Source: Doryteuthis pealeii (Eukaryota; Mollusca; Cephalopoda; Myopsida; Loliginidae). From it: DNA of 64,000 bases. The translations under genes and the position numbers were made by a program. The DNA lies in assembly GCA_023376005.1 (NCBI GenBank), contig CM042151.1:73951707-74015706 (forward strand), given 5' to 3'. Below are positions 34,889-47,575 of the stretch, piece by piece. Positions within the stretch are counted from its first letter, which is position 1, and every line of letters begins with the position of its first letter. The notes below the pieces were generated by a model that was not told where the DNA came from, searched no databases, and saw only the letters and a program-made list of their open reading frames with translations.

Positions 34889-35714
<826 letters not shown>

Positions 35715-35724
35715 NNNNNNNNNN
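35715..35724. other. Assembly gap (10 N)
   Basis: Lies exactly at the transition from zinc-finger to LINE sequence, so that junction is unverified. Confidence 0.99.
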
Positions 35725-36170
35725 GAGAACACAGTACATCTGGGAACATGAGCCTCCACCAATAACATCAAATGGAAAGGTGACTGTGTTCTATGACAAA
35801 GTAATCCAGACAGGCAGATATATAAAAGACAAAGCCATTAAACCAGATATTGTCATCTGGGATAAACGAAAAAAAAACTGCTATTATTATTGATGTAGTG
35901 TCCCAAATGACTATGGCCTAAATAGAGCTGAGCAAGAAAGATCACAAAATACCAAGACCTCAAGAATGACCTAAAAACAACTTGGTCATTGAAAGAAATT
36001 GACATCATACCTGTTGTGGTTGGGGCAACTGGACTAGTGAAACAAAATTTTAAAAAATACTAGAAACAATACCAGGGAAGCCAAGCTGCTGTGAAGTACA
36101 AATAGCAGCCATCAAAGGAACATGCTCCATCCTAAAAAGATCATTAGGATACAAGTACTATTTATAAAGG
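35725..36170 (+). pseudogene. LINE ORF2 C-terminal fragment inside the zinc-finger array
   Basis: Reads NGKVTVFYDKVIQTGRYIKD and IKPDIVIWDK, then after a shift in a run of nine A it continues as a V-P-N-D-Y-G-like block and KYQDLKNDL. This resembles the C-terminal end of non-LTR retrotransposon RT proteins that are common in invertebrates (PDIVLWDK...IDVSVP type). It differs from the LINE at 19140. The 3' end is followed by decayed fingers. Confidence 0.65.
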
Positions 36171-36204
36171 AATCAAGTGTTAGCCCCAGGACAGGGCCCC
36201 TTGA

Positions 36205-36510
36205 CTTCTAAAAAATCTAATAAGAAAATGAAGCAAAAAAGTGAGAAACCATTTTTCAAAAAGTGAGAAACTGCATTTTCTACAAATACCCACTTAAAAG
36301 ATCACATGCGAATGCACACTGGAGAGAAACCATTTTCTTGTGAAGTCTGTGGATCAGCATTTTCACACCGTTGCAATTTAAGAAAACACATGCGAACACA
36401 CTGAGAGAAGCCATTTTATTGTGAAGTCTGTGGATCACCATTTTCAATGAGTTGTGGTTTGAAATTACACATGTGAACACACACTGGAGAGAAACACACT
36501 TGTTAGGAAC
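36205..36510 (+). pseudogene. Remaining fingers of the second array
   Basis: About three fingers: TTCTACAAATACCCACTTAA, TTCACACCGTTGCAATTTAA and TTCAATGAGTTGTGGTTTGA cores. They are disrupted by a 2-bp loss in ACACACTGAGAG and by TGA in place of the Arg codon (CACATGTGAAC). They were the end of the array before the LINE or misjoin split it. Confidence 0.75.
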
Positions 36511-38340
36511 TATTTTCACAAGAGTTCAGTTTTGAAAAAAACATTTATTTACACACCATAACACTCTACCTGTTATTACATGACTATAAGTTTTAATGAT
36601 TCATCCTTGTTAAGGTTCCTATTAAGATTAGAAGGTGACAGGAGTTGGTGGAACCTATGTTGAGGTAAAATTGCTATCACCATAGGAATTATTAGAGCTT
36701 CTGTGCAGTCATGCAAATTCAATACAATAACAAGATTATATATGTTTCAGTGGGTTATAAAGTGTAATGGTTTATTACAATGATTATTTCATTTCCAGGG
36801 AAGGTCTATGTATGACTTATAATTTCTCAACAGGATTTTCTAGTAACTTGGATATAGAAAATTCAAAGACATCTGTTTTACTATAAAAAATGATTATATT
36901 TTTATGTATAAAGTGGTAATAAGTGTTATGGTTGATTACACAGTGTTTTTGACTATTTCATTTCCAGGAAGTCTATGTATGACTAATTATCTTAATGGGA
37001 TTTTCTTAGTATGTGTTGAATTAAAATGTGAAATTTGACTTGCTTGAGAAGCAAGAGTGCTTATTGGAAACCTCAGAGAATTTACGTGTGCGCTCGCACG
37101 AAGAAACAAACCCGTCCGTCGACCCTTATACAACGTGTATATGTTATAGTTTCCTGCACTGTGCAGAGGCCATAATGTTACATTTGGTGCACTGGCTGAA
37201 CACAAATAGTGATGTTTGCAGGGGTTGCTGTTTCTTTTCCTTCCTTTTGGCTCTCTTTGCTGTTGAGGCTACAGTAGGCAAATAAAAGGTTAAAACAAAA
37301 AAAAGGCCCATTCATGTAGACAATGTTAAGAAAGAATGTGTACAGAAAGAGAGTTCATTGATAAAGAATTCTGCTTGGTTTAAAGGTAGTGTAAATGTAA
37401 TGTTGGGCTATTAGGTGTTTACTAGTCAGGATGAAGTAATGGTTAATATGATAGAAAAAGAAAGAGAGAGAGAGAGAGTCCCTTAATGGTATATTTGTAC
37501 GCATCAGAGGCACTACTGGTGACATCTTACCACATGTCACTTGGAGCTACAGGACATTTTCCCCACTCCATTCAGTAGTGTAAGCACTACTCAGTGTTCA
37601 TTAGGCATGTGTACCATCCTATCATTCTGTCCCCGTCGAGGAATCATTAACCATGGTGAAATTTAACTTAGTATATATGTTAGAAGATGTACATCAATTT
37701 CTACAACCCAAGCAGTTATCAGCCTTGGAAGCTTGACCAAGTAACTAATAAGCACCCTAGGTAAGACCTAGATTCAAAAGGACATGTTTTTCTTTTCACC
37801 ATCAAATTCCAGTTTTTGGTTAACAGACGATTTTTTAGACGCACCTTTTTTAGTTATTTCATGTTGAAGTTTTACTTTGGTAGCAATTTTTCTTTTAATA
37901 TAAAAACTATAAACAAAAGAAACGTTTTTATATTAAAGACGCATTTTTTTTTGGTGGGGGGGTGGTTATTACCTATTTCATGTATTTGTTGTAAATTTAA
38001 TAACAATTTTTTTTAAATTATAAAACTTTAAATAAAATACACATTTAACATGGGAACAGTTAAAGCTATAAAAGTATATTATAAGGTTATAATAATAACT
38101 GCTAACCCTAACCCTCAAGCCTAAATCCTAACCCTAGCAAAATCTTTTTTTAATAAAATACTTTTTAATTTCAAACTAATATTGTTATTGTTGTTTATGT
38201 TTTTGGTTTGGTTTTGTTTTAATTATAAAATTTTAGGCGAAAGACATGTTTTCATATTAAAGTAGTTTTCTTTAATCAGAAGAGAAATGCAGATATGTTT
38301 ATTTGAATAAAAATAGTTTTTACAAAGTATTTTGTTAGTT
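36511..38340. repeat. 3' flank of zinc-finger unit B
   Basis: 36520-37480 matches 8490-9420. A (GA)n run lies at about 37451-37478, after which unit A homology stops. 37780-37860 resembles one arm of the 1388-1591 MITE. 38101-38140 contains CTAACCCTAACCCT and AATCCTAACCCTAG, similar to the MITE loop. 38230-38340 returns to unit A homology (9415-9500). No supported gene. Confidence 0.7.
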
Positions 38341-39660
38341 TATATAGAGGGGGGGGGGGGGTAGATATTCGAATCAAGAAGTTCCTGCTGAGGAGGGACC
38401 AAAAACAAGCGAGTTCACTGTCTTCTCACAAGCTAAACTTTCTTTTGGTCAACACATTCTTTGTCTTCATCTAGCAGCTGGAAAATCTGTCGTCATAGTC
38501 AAAATAATCTTTAGCAGTTCAAAATCGCAATTCCTAATTAGTTTTGTTTCTGTTGGACTAAAATCCATTTATTTACTGGGTCGTTCACAAAGCGTTTCGT
38601 CGTGGACCTCGTAGCTTTCACTACCACCACAGGTTGTGAAAATCAACTGCGTCTTTGGGGAATTAAGAGCCTATCTCCCTCAAAGACTGGAAATACAATA
38701 AGGAATTTGTAGCTATTAGCTACCTTATTGACAAAGAATTCTACGAAATCTTCAACTCAAGAACTTCAAGACGAGTCAAATCTTCTACAACCCAGAACAC
38801 TCGAAATCTACATTCAAAGAACTCTCGACATTCAACTCTACATTGTTACCTGGATCAAAGATAAGTTCACCGCAAAACATCGTTTTTACAACCACCTAAG
38901 GAGAGATCATCTCTCTCTCTCTATCTTACGAACTCTATTAGTTACTACGCCACCCTCTATCAAATTGACATTTACTTTTTCTTTTTTCTTCTACCTTTAT
39001 TTTATTGTTATATTAAAATTGTTGAAACTTACTATTTGTTATTGTGTTTTTCTTTCATTCAGTATCCGATTTGAAATTGCGTATTTCCCGCCCCCTTGTA
39101 ATTATCTTTTTTTTTTTGTACTTGAAAAGGCTTATCCACTTATATATCGGAACTTAGGATCTTCCCCGGTATATTACAAGCTGAATTTACCCGTACTCTG
39201 GAGCTAGAAGATATCCCCATGTTGGAATTGGTGCTTTACGGCGCTAACCCCGATATCATTTGGACGCATTTTTTTCCTACCCTCAAAATTGGTCACGAAA
39301 TCAAAAATCTAGAGCCATATTATTGACCTTTGGGCCCGTAGCCTATATCGGGTCCGTACCGATTATATACTATTTCTCTGAATGGTTGAGATATGGCTTG
39401 ATGATTAGTATTATCTGCGTTATTCGGACTATTGTCCCAATCTTTATTGTTATTTTTTTTCTTCCCCGAAACATACTTTGATGCACAAGCACAGATAGAA
39501 GCAGCAGCAGCAGAGACCGAATACATATCTGGCAATGACAGATTAACTTGAATTCAAGTCCCTAGATGGTTACACTACTTTCGCAGAGCTACCTAGTCAT
39601 GTGATTCTAATCCAACAAAAGCTCCACCCTAGATTAACTGGTAATCTGAACATTAGCTAC
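38341..39660. other. Unrecognised stretch with one long ORF (38728-39207)
   Basis: The 159-residue reading begins MTKNSTKSSTQELQDESNLL and becomes very hydrophobic (about residues 70-115, FFFYLYFIVILKLLKL...), but the composition follows T-rich DNA and no homologue is recognised. 38580-38600 (CGTTCACAAAGCGTTTCGTC) resembles the gypsy LTR near 9890, so this may be a decayed LTR and leader. About 39400-39470 matches 20380-20450. Confidence 0.35.
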
Positions 39661-40140
39661 ATAAATTATTGTTTCGTTTTGTTTTACGGCATATCAACGA
39701 CTGTGGGTCATTTAATGCCGATAAAGTTCTGAAATAAATTACTTCTCAATGGATACACAATTTCTTTTTAATAAATACATTTTTCTATTTAACCCATAGA
39801 TGGGACGCTAACAGGTACTATCACTCCGGGCCAGAGTGGACCAGGGAGCAATGGTGATGAAGAGGTGCTTCACATTCCCCAAACCTCCAAAACTGGAACC
39901 TCACCATCAGATAGAGTTTAATATCATTCCCAGTATATGTAGACCCTCAGACACCGCCTTCTAGCACCTATATAATGAAAAGGGTTGGAATTGCCATAAG
40001 GGCAGTAGGGTTGGGGCAATCATATAGGTGCTATGACTTGATGTGACCAACCAATTGATCGGAGGGGGTCAATCCAACCGCCCGTCAAGCCTAAGTAAGG
40101 GTCTAGGTGGAGTGTTGCAGGTCATGGACTGCTCATCCAC
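39661..40140. repeat. Dispersed repeat block, inverted relative to 1800-2262
   Basis: It contains the inverted landmark TCAGTTAAT-like GGGTCATTTAATGCC, then ACCCATAGATGGGACGCTAA and TGATGTGACCAACCAATTGA. It is the reverse complement of the LINE-associated block of unit A and of 50820-51245. No RT part is present. Confidence 0.75.
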
Positions 40141-40149
40141 CAACTTAAA

Positions 40150-40660
40150 AATTATTATTTTAAACATAATTTCATCAACAAGTAAATTTTATATCTTTAT
40201 ATTGTTTCGTGAAAATTTGACTCTTAATTGATTTTTCATAGATTTTTTTTTAAAGCAAGTTGTCGTACCTTGTTTGTGGCTACGTTAAATTTCAATTGAT
40301 TTAATAGTGCAAAAATGTAAACATTGTTTTCGTTCATTATTTTCATTTTTTCCGTAAGCTGAAAAAAAAAATTAAATTCATTAGGAGATTTTGTAAAGAT
40401 TTTTTTTTTACTGTAGGGGGGCTAAAGTCATTTGGTCGAAAATGACTTTGAGGCTCTGTTTGCCAGTCTCTATCATTTTCTTTATTTCCGTAAGCTGAAA
40501 AAAAATTAAATTCATTAGGAGGTTTTTTAAATATTTTTTTTTTTAATGTTTCTTCTTTCGAATGGACAAAAAATGTCAAAATTATATTAACCTTTACGCA
40601 AGTTTCATTGTGTTAAATATAGGGGAGGGTAAATTCCACAGGGAAAATTGGTGGTAAGTT
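40150..40660. mobile_element. GGTACC-family remnant (empty-site paralogue)
   Basis: Same truncated element as 22765-24509 without the nested copy. It has an internal duplication: TTTCCGTAAGCTGAAAAAAA occurs at about 40350 and 40485. The right end is AAATTGGTGGTAAGT. Confidence 0.7.
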
Positions 40661-41299
40661 CGTCGTTATATGAAATGTATTTGAGTAGTAGCAGTAGTAG
40701 TTTTAACAGACAAAGCGACTGTTTCGTATCTGAGTAAGTTAAGTAGCAGATCTACCCTTGTAATGAAAAAGAAATTTAAATAAACTTTTTTTTGATGACA
40801 GCTAAAGAAAAAATAAAAGATTTTAACGATTAGGCATTATATAAAACTAATAAAACAAAGAGAAAAAAAACAACATTATTATTGTAAATTTTAACGGTTG
40901 AATTTATGTGAATTTTTGTTAAAAGAGAAAAACGCCGGAATTAACTCCCTTGCTTTCCACTTTTAGAAAACTTTGTATTGCAAAAAAAAAAAAAAACGAC
41001 ACGTTTTAATTTCATTCAACAAGAAAACATTAGTTTTATTAACCCTAAGGAAGAAAAATCAGACAACAGAAAAGAGAAATAAGTAAGTATAACGTTCAGT
41101 TATTATTTCTCTTTACAAATAAAAAAATTTGCAGGGAAACTCTGTTTTCCACTGACGAAAAAGTAAAATGATTTTAAAATTTCTGACAATACTTTATCCT
41201 CTCTTGATATAAAAATATCTGGAATATGACTTTTCTTAAGATGCTTCGAAAAAGATATTCTTCGAGTTTTTTGTTGGAATTAAATTTGTAAAATAGTTT
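40661..41299. repeat. Non-coding repeat shared with 24510-24820 and 30720-30890
   Basis: Landmarks GAGTAGTAGCAGTAGTAGTT and AAGTAAGTATAACGTTCAGT. No gene. Confidence 0.65.
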
Positions 41300-41309
41300 A
41301 CCGTAATTT

Positions 41310-42711
41310 AGGTACCACCAATTTGACCCTGGGAAATTATCCCCCCCCCGCCTATATTTAACACAATGAAACTTGCAGAAAAATTAATATTTTCTTGAAA
41401 AAAATGTTTTCCATTCGAAAGAAAAAACATTAAACAAACTCCTGATGATTTAAAACAAACATTTTCAGCTTACGAAAATAATGATCGAAAAACAATGTTT
41501 TTTATTTTGCACTGTTAAATCAACTGAAATTTAACGTAGCTAAAAACAAGTTACAATAAGAGGTTTTTTTTAAAATTCTATGAAAAATCAATTAATAGTC
41601 TGATTTTAACGAAAATTTCCATAACCATTTACCTTTGGATGTAAATATATCTGAAATAGTTTTTTCCTAAAATATATTAGGGGAAATATTTTTTAGGAGG
41701 TCTATCCACCCCACCATTTTATTTTATGAGATAAAAAAAAAAATGACCCGTCAGAAAACTTTTTTATTTTTTTTCTATAAAGATAAGAGTCCGAATAACT
41801 ATATCAAAGAAATTGTATAACATACAACGCAGTAGTTGTTTTTTTTTAGGAAAAATTAATGAAATCGGAATAAAAAGTGCAAAAAAAGTCATAATATTAT
41901 TATTTGAAAACTTGAAAACTTTTTTTTTCTTTTTTAATTGGTATATACTATATTCTATTAAATCGTCAGAAAAATTTTTTTTAAAGAAATTAATTTTAAA
42001 GAGATTTTCAATGTTTTGTGTGCTTACATATTTTTATTTTCTGCGTGAAATAAATTAAATAAATTTTTTTTCTGCGTGAAAAAATCGAATTTTTCACGGA
42101 TATTTAAATATGTGAATTTTAGAATTCAGGTGAACTAAAAATTGGTCCGATCCACGCTATATTAATATCTTTTAAAGAATTTGTAACTTTTATTGTTGAA
42201 TAGTAATGTGTGATTCTTAGAATATACAGAAGAGCAAAACTGACATATTAGTTTTGTTTTTATACAAAGAGATGCTTCTCAGTAACTATTGTTTGTTTTT
42301 TTATGTTTGTATTCATTTTAATAGTAAATTTTAATATTAAAGTTTTTAAAGATTTTATTCATTTTAATAGTAAATTTTAGCTAAAAAAAAGTGTGTCCAT
42401 TACATCCAACCATATGTAGATGTATAATCGTAAGAGAGTAATAATATGTAATTTTTTTCTGTCTAAATTGCAGCCTGAAAATTACCATTTCGCATGTAAT
42501 ACGGATATGTTTATTTATTTTTTAAGATAATGATGTAATTTTTTCCAATCGGGTAATTTGATCTTTGAATTAACTGTTTTTCTTTGTAACAACCCTGAAT
42601 GATCTTTAATTGTTTTTTTACGAGATTTTTGATAAACAAAGTTTGGAAATATTTATTTCCGTTTTATTCAAGATGGCCTAAACCGATCAAGTGACCTTTT
42701 TGGTGATACCT
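41310..42711. mobile_element. GGTACC-family non-autonomous transposon (1402 bp), complete
   Basis: The left end is AGGTACCACCAATTTGACCC, followed by a C run. The right end is GGCCTAAACCGATCAAGTGA then TTTTTGGTGATACCT. The flanks ACCGTAATTT (41300-41309) and ACAGTAATTT (42712-42721) agree at 9 of 10 bases. It is in the opposite orientation to 22918-24310. No transposase. Confidence 0.88.
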
Positions 42712-42862
42712 ACAGTAATTTGAAAATTTTTTAAGAAGTGAGATTAATTTTCTGTGCCGAGTCCTATTCATCTAATCGGAATTTAAGTAGAATCATCATC
42801 AGAAATGATAGCAATATTTTATATTTAAGTATGTTCAATGTTTTTCAAGGGAGGTAATAAGT

Positions 42863-43674
42863 ACGTACCACCAATTTTCCCTGTGAAGTTTACCCTCCCC
42901 CTATATTTAACACAATAAAACTTACAGAAAGATTAATATTATCATGAAAATGTTTTGTCCATTCAAAAGAAAAAAACATTAAAGAAAGTTCTGATGAAAT
43001 TTTAAAAAATTTCAGCTGATGGAAATAATGAAAATTATGAATGAAAAACAATGTTTACATTTTTGCATTGTTAAATCAATTGAAATTTAACGTAGCCACA
43101 AACAAGTTATGACTACTGGCTTTTTAAAAATAAATCTATGAAAAATTAATTAATGGTCCTGTTTTCACGACAATTTCCGGAATTACTTACCTTTGGATAA
43201 AGATATGTCTGAAATAGATTTTTCCAAAAATATATTGGGGGAAATATTTTTTTACGAGGTCTACCCCCCACCATATTTTATTTTATGAAATATGAAAAAC
43301 TGCACCAACAAAAATGATTTTTACTTTTTTTCTATAAAGATAAGATAATGATTATATAAGAATATTTCTATAAGTGTTGATGCAAGAGCTTTTTATTAAA
43401 AGAACCATGTATACAGAATTCTGCTAAAAAATATCAATAAATAAATTGACTTTTCTGTAAAAAAAAAACGACTTTTCCTTATTTTTCAAAATAACGGTGA
43501 ATAATTTTCTCCAATCAGATAATTTGATCTTTGAATTAACTGTTTTCCTTTGTAGCAACTTTTTATGTTCGTTATTTCTTTTTTGTGAGATTTTTTTTTT
43601 AAAGTTAAAAAATATTTATGTTTCTTCCTTCAATATGGCCTAAACTGATCGCGTGAGCTATTTTGGTGGTACCT
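42863..43674. mobile_element. GGTACC-family non-autonomous transposon (812 bp)
   Basis: The left end is ACGTACCACCAATTTTCCCT and the right end is GAGCTATTTTGGTGGTACCT. The flanks GGTAATAAGT (42853-42862) and AGTAATAAGA (43675-43684) agree at 8 of 10. It is shorter inside than the 1.4-kb members and is a separate deletion derivative. Its right third is also present at 57397-57705. Confidence 0.82.
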
Positions 43675-43684
43675 AGTAATAAGA

Positions 43685-44052
43685 ACTGAATTTTTTTAAA
43701 AAAATTTTAAACATTATCAAAAGTCATAATAGTCCAATTTTAATGAAATTGTCAGTACATTATTCATTAAAGACCTGATTTTATAATAAATAGCTTATTT
43801 TATCAAAAAAAAATTTTTTTTTTTACGTTTAATGTTGCAGGGGTATTTCAGTCATTAGTCATTTGAATATAAAACATTCCATTTTCTAATTTTTACATTT
43901 GTAGAACACTTGAATCCAAAAGAACACATATTTTGCCCCACCCCCATTTTTTTCTGGGTTGAGAAACTGGGGGTGATTTGCTTGGAATAGATTCTATGAG
44001 CAGTGTGATACTACGCATTGCATCAAGTGCAGAATGCATTTGAAGGCATGCA

Positions 44053-44107
<55 letters not shown>

Positions 44108-45310
44108 GTGTGTGTGTAATAATTAGTTATGTGAAAATATAGTATGTAAGATTATGGACACATGAGTGTCTGTGTGTTTGGAGGGGGGATAGTGAATCAT
44201 GTGTGATAGGAAGATATTTGATATCCAACAGAGACAAATGTCTCATAACCAAGAGACAAATGTTTATTTTGGGCCTAATTATTCATTGTGTTAATTGATT
44301 ACGGGACATTTGTTTATCTGTTGTGCCAGTATCATTATTGTTCTAGTCTTAGTATTTCAAACCAAAAAAACCTCTGGAAATGAGATTGAGTGTCCAGCAA
44401 GGTTAGTCAGGAAGGAGATGGTGGGAGTGGAATTTTATATATATATATAATATATACAGACAGTCCCAGCGAGAGAAGAGTTGAGTTTTTCGTTGACAGA
44501 GGAAGAGTTAGTTGCTGGGAACTGAAGAGTTGAGTTTTGGGAGCAGAGATTACAACATTAGTAGAAGTCCTTAAAAGAATAAGAGGGGGCATTTTGCCCC
44601 CTCTAATCTCGACAGTACAGAGAAGAATGTGTGATTAGCAGATCGAAATGAAAGAAGGAAGTAATGCAAGGACTATATACCCCCTCTCTGCCATTTGAAT
44701 GTTCAACTGATTTGAATTTGTTTGTTTGTTCCTCTCTTATTCGCTCTTTGATAATTGATTGTAAACCCCCTGGATGAGCCCTGAGGCAGTGTTACGTACA
44801 CAAGTGGAGGTCCTAAGTAAGGGTCAAGTAAGCAGACGATCACGAGACATTCATGGCCAGTAAAGTTGGAAAACCTAGTTGCAGGAAATGCAGTAAGATG
44901 CACAGAAAGATGCACAGAAAGATGCACAGCAAGGTGCCTACGGGTGCTCTCAGTCCCGAGGGAGGTGTTACAGCAGTGATGCTGATAGCTTTTTGATTTA
45001 GTGAGTCCTGGGATACACATATTTGCTTTGAATCAGTTCTCATGAAATTTGATGGGTCCCAACTAAAGTTTCTTAATTAATTGTAAGGTTTTAATTTATG
45101 ATCTGGGGAAACAACTAAATCCATCTAACTCCTACCTTGTAACCTATCCTGTGTAATTCGATTCTAAGAAACTATTGAAATGTATTTATAGTTAGCCTGA
45201 AATGGTGAGGGAAGAAAAAAATGGGATGAATGGATACACTCTTACTGTGTCATTTTACATTTTTGTGCATCAGGGATGCACAAGCATACCTATCAGCATC
45301 TATATATATA
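43685..45310. repeat. Non-coding flank of unit C
   Basis: Repeated at 57705-59320. It holds a (TG)n(TA)n tract at about 44057-44120, a short TA run near 44441, and a 12-bp minisatellite (AAGATGCACAGA, three units) near 44900-44935. The minus-strand ORFs across this stretch do not stay open in the second copy. No gene supported. Confidence 0.75.
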
Positions 45311-45569
45311 AAAGTAAATAAGTAAAGTCGACGGGGCGGCTTAAAGTCGGTATCAGCCAGTCAGCGAGGGAGTCTATCCCCTTTTCAATAGCGCTAGACC
45401 AAGGAGATTGTATTTTTAGCATCTGAGGTGGAGCGCCACACCTACCATCAGCTCCTTACTTTACCACACAGATCCCTCTGCTACTCATATGCTGAGTTGG
45501 CGAGGACCGGTATCGAACTAGGAATCTTGTGGTTTCTAGCCGAACGCTCTACCGACTGAGCTAACCCGG

Positions 45570-45571
<2 letters not shown>
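45311..45571 (-). mobile_element. tRNA-derived SINE, inverted copy
   Basis: On the minus strand it begins GGCCGGGTTAGCTCAGTCGG (A box) and has GTTCGATACC (B box), then the family body CAACTCAGCATATGAG and a tail of (TTTACTTA)-type repeats. Its tRNA-like head is better preserved than in the 18141 copy, which suggests a younger insertion. A (TA)n tract at 45572-45614 borders its 5' end. Confidence 0.88.
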
Positions 45572-45617
<46 letters not shown>

Positions 45618-46089
45618 TTTCATTAAATGTATTTCATTGAACAGCAGTATATCCATTTTATTTATGACTTAGCAATTAATTAAAATGTGGACTGATTACA
45701 ATATCATTCTTGGTTTTTTTTAAAATAATTTTCCCGTGTTCTTTCAGTTTAAGATGATAAAATGTTTGTTTATTTTCATTGCTAAATGTTGAAAGAAATT
45801 TCTCATTTTTATGAATGGAGTGTCCTTTTAATTCTAATAAATATTTGTCAAAATTAGGAAAAAATACTGTATTTATATTAAATTCAATTAAATTGACTTC
45901 ATTATTCATTGAATTGTTGAATAACAAGAAAAAACTACTGTATTGATATTAAATGAATTGTTGAATAACAATTTTCTTTATTTTATTGTACCAGTTATGC
46001 AGTTAATTGAAATATGAACTGATTGTAATATCATAATACCAAAAATTTCTTGAATCTTTTCTTTTTTTTTCTTTTTTTCTTAAATAATA
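45572..46089. repeat. (TA)n tract and AT-rich flank
   Basis: (TA)n at 45572-45614, then sequence that matches unit A around 6480-6780 (TAAGATGATAAAATGTTTG, GGAGTGTCCTTTTAATTCT). No gene. Confidence 0.75.
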
Positions 46090-46621
46090 AGTTGATTCTT
46101 ATTCATTCACAGATATCAACTCCATTGGGAAGAATAGTTTTGAAATGTAAAAAGACACATTTAAGCAACTACCAAAGAACAAATATATTCTTCTGATGTG
46201 TGTGGATCTACATATTGAGAACTCACAGGACAATTCTTTTTGTTGAGATTCATTACATATATATTTTCTCCTGATCAATATTTCAAAGAACAAGTGCAAA
46301 AAGAGAATCCAGTAAAACCCAACTTTTCTCCATTGTACAGTTCAGCAAAAATTTAAAAAATGAGTATCCTCAATTTGTACACGAATATTATCAGATAGTG
46401 TGGAAATATAAAAAGACATATTCAAACGCATGCTAAATGAAAAAAGAGTATTCTTGCTAATGTGTAGATCTGCATATTAACAGGGTTTGGAATTCAGTAT
46501 ATGAACATTTTCCTTCAATTCACATTTCAAAGAACAAGTTTGAAAATATGCTCCTGTAAAACCCAACTTTTCACCACTGTGCAGATCAGCAATTTTTCAG
46601 AGATCAGAACTGAAAACAGAT
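46090..46621 (+). pseudogene. Decayed C2H2 fingers upstream of the intact array
   Basis: The longest set of relics. AAAAAGACATATTCAAACGC then GAAAAAAGAGTATTCTTGC equals a finger end, linker and next Cys region with stops. The final stretch is in frame with the gene and reads NFSPLCRSAIF then SELKTDM, a finger that has lost its first Cys and first His. Confidence 0.7.
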
Positions 46622-47575
46622 ATGGCAACACATTCAGAAGCTGAAGTATTTTATTGTGAAATTTGTGGATCCATATTTCCAGTGAGTTCTAGTTTGAAAG
46701 CACACATGCAAACACACACTGGGGTGAAACCATTTTCTTTTGAAGTTGGTGAATTAACAGTCTCAGAACCTTCCAGTTTACGAACAGACAGGCACACACA
46801 GACCGAGGAGAAACCATTTTCTTGTGAAGTCTGTGGATTGGCATTTTCATCATCTTACATTTTAAGAGGGCACATGAAAACACATACTTGTGAGAAGCCA
46901 TTTTCTTGTGAAGTCTGTGGATCTGCATTTTCTCTGATTTCCCACTTAAAATGTCACATGCGAACACACACTGGAGAGAAGCTATTTTCTTGTGAAGTCT
47001 GCGGATCAGCATTTTCAACGAGTTCCAGTTTGAAAATACACATGCGAACACACACTGGTGAGAAACCATTTTCTTGTGAAATCTGTGGGTCAGCATTTTC
47101 AGTTCTTTCCACTTTGAAAAATCACATGCGAATACACAATGGAGAGAAACCATTTTCTTGTAAAGTCTGCGGATCAGCATTTTCACAGCATAGCAGTTTG
47201 AAACGCCACATGCAAACACACACAGGTGAGAAACCATTTTCTTGTAAAGTCTGTGGATCAGCATCTTCATCATCTTACATGTTAAGAAGACACATGCAAA
47301 TCCATACTGGTGAGAAACCATTTTCTTGTGACGTCTGTGGATCTGCATTTTCTAGGAGTTCCCATTTAAAATGTCACATGCGAATACACACTGGAGAGAA
47401 GCCATTTTCTTGTGAAATATGCGGATCAGCATTTTCACAGAGTGGCAATTTGAAATCACACATGCAAACACACACTGGTGAGAAAACATTTTCTTGTGAA
47501 GTCTGTGGATCAGCATTTTCATCATCTTCCAATTTAAGAAGACACACGCGAACACACACTGAAGAGAATAAATAA
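46622..47575 (+). CDS. C2H2 zinc-finger protein, 11 tandem fingers (intact)
   Basis: A 317-residue protein made almost wholly of fingers. Ten are canonical (C-X2-C-X12-H-X3-H, linker TGEKPF). The second is degenerate, with no cysteines (FEVGELTVSEPSSLRTD). The first begins YCEICGSIFPVSSSLKAHMQ. The C-terminus is natural: the last finger ends RTHTEENK and TAA. Such poly-finger proteins bind DNA in the nucleus. Contact residues vary between fingers (for example [42 protein letters not shown]) while the framework is almost constant, which suggests gene conversion plus helix diversification. No repressor or activation domain is seen, and upstream exons cannot be excluded. The ATG at 46622 has G at -3 and +4. 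It is the only unbroken array in the window. Confidence 0.9.
   Translation: MATHSEAEVFYCEICGSIFPVSSSLKAHMQTHTGVKPFSFEVGELTVSEPSSLRTDRHTQTEEKPFSCEVCGLAFSSSYILRGHMKTHTCEKPFSCEVCGSAFSLISHLKCHMRTHTGEKLFSCEVCGSAFSTSSSLKIHMRTHTGEKPFSCEICGSAFSVLSTLKNHMRIHNGEKPFSCKVCGSAFSQHSSLKRHMQTHTGEKPFSCKVCGSASSSSYMLRRHMQIHTGEKPFSCDVCGSAFSRSSHLKCHMRIHTGEKPFSCEICGSAFSQSGNLKSHMQTHTGEKTFSCEVCGSAFSSSSNLRRHTRTHTEENK

Noticed and set aside
38101..38140. Interstitial telomere (CCCTAA repeats)
   Set aside because: Only a few imperfect units, which also occur in the MITE loop near 1467 and at 51541, so they belong to a dispersed repeat.
38728..39207. Membrane protein gene
   Set aside because: The hydrophobic stretch comes from T-rich DNA; there is no conserved motif, and introns or neighbours do not support it.
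44703..45043. Minus-strand ORFs with LSVHLSVHLSVHL repeat
   Set aside because: They arise from the 12-bp minisatellite and are not open in the second copy.
45550..45571. Functional tRNA gene at the SINE head
   Set aside because: The tRNA-like region has A and B boxes but runs on into the SINE body without a proper acceptor stem or terminator.
46689..47348. 219-residue minus-strand ORF with repeated [12 protein letters not shown] units
   Set aside because: It is the antisense shadow of the finger repeat: the 84-bp unit lacks stops in this frame, so length alone means nothing. The same holds for 7436-7687, 36280-36519, 47352-47555 and 60819-61295.
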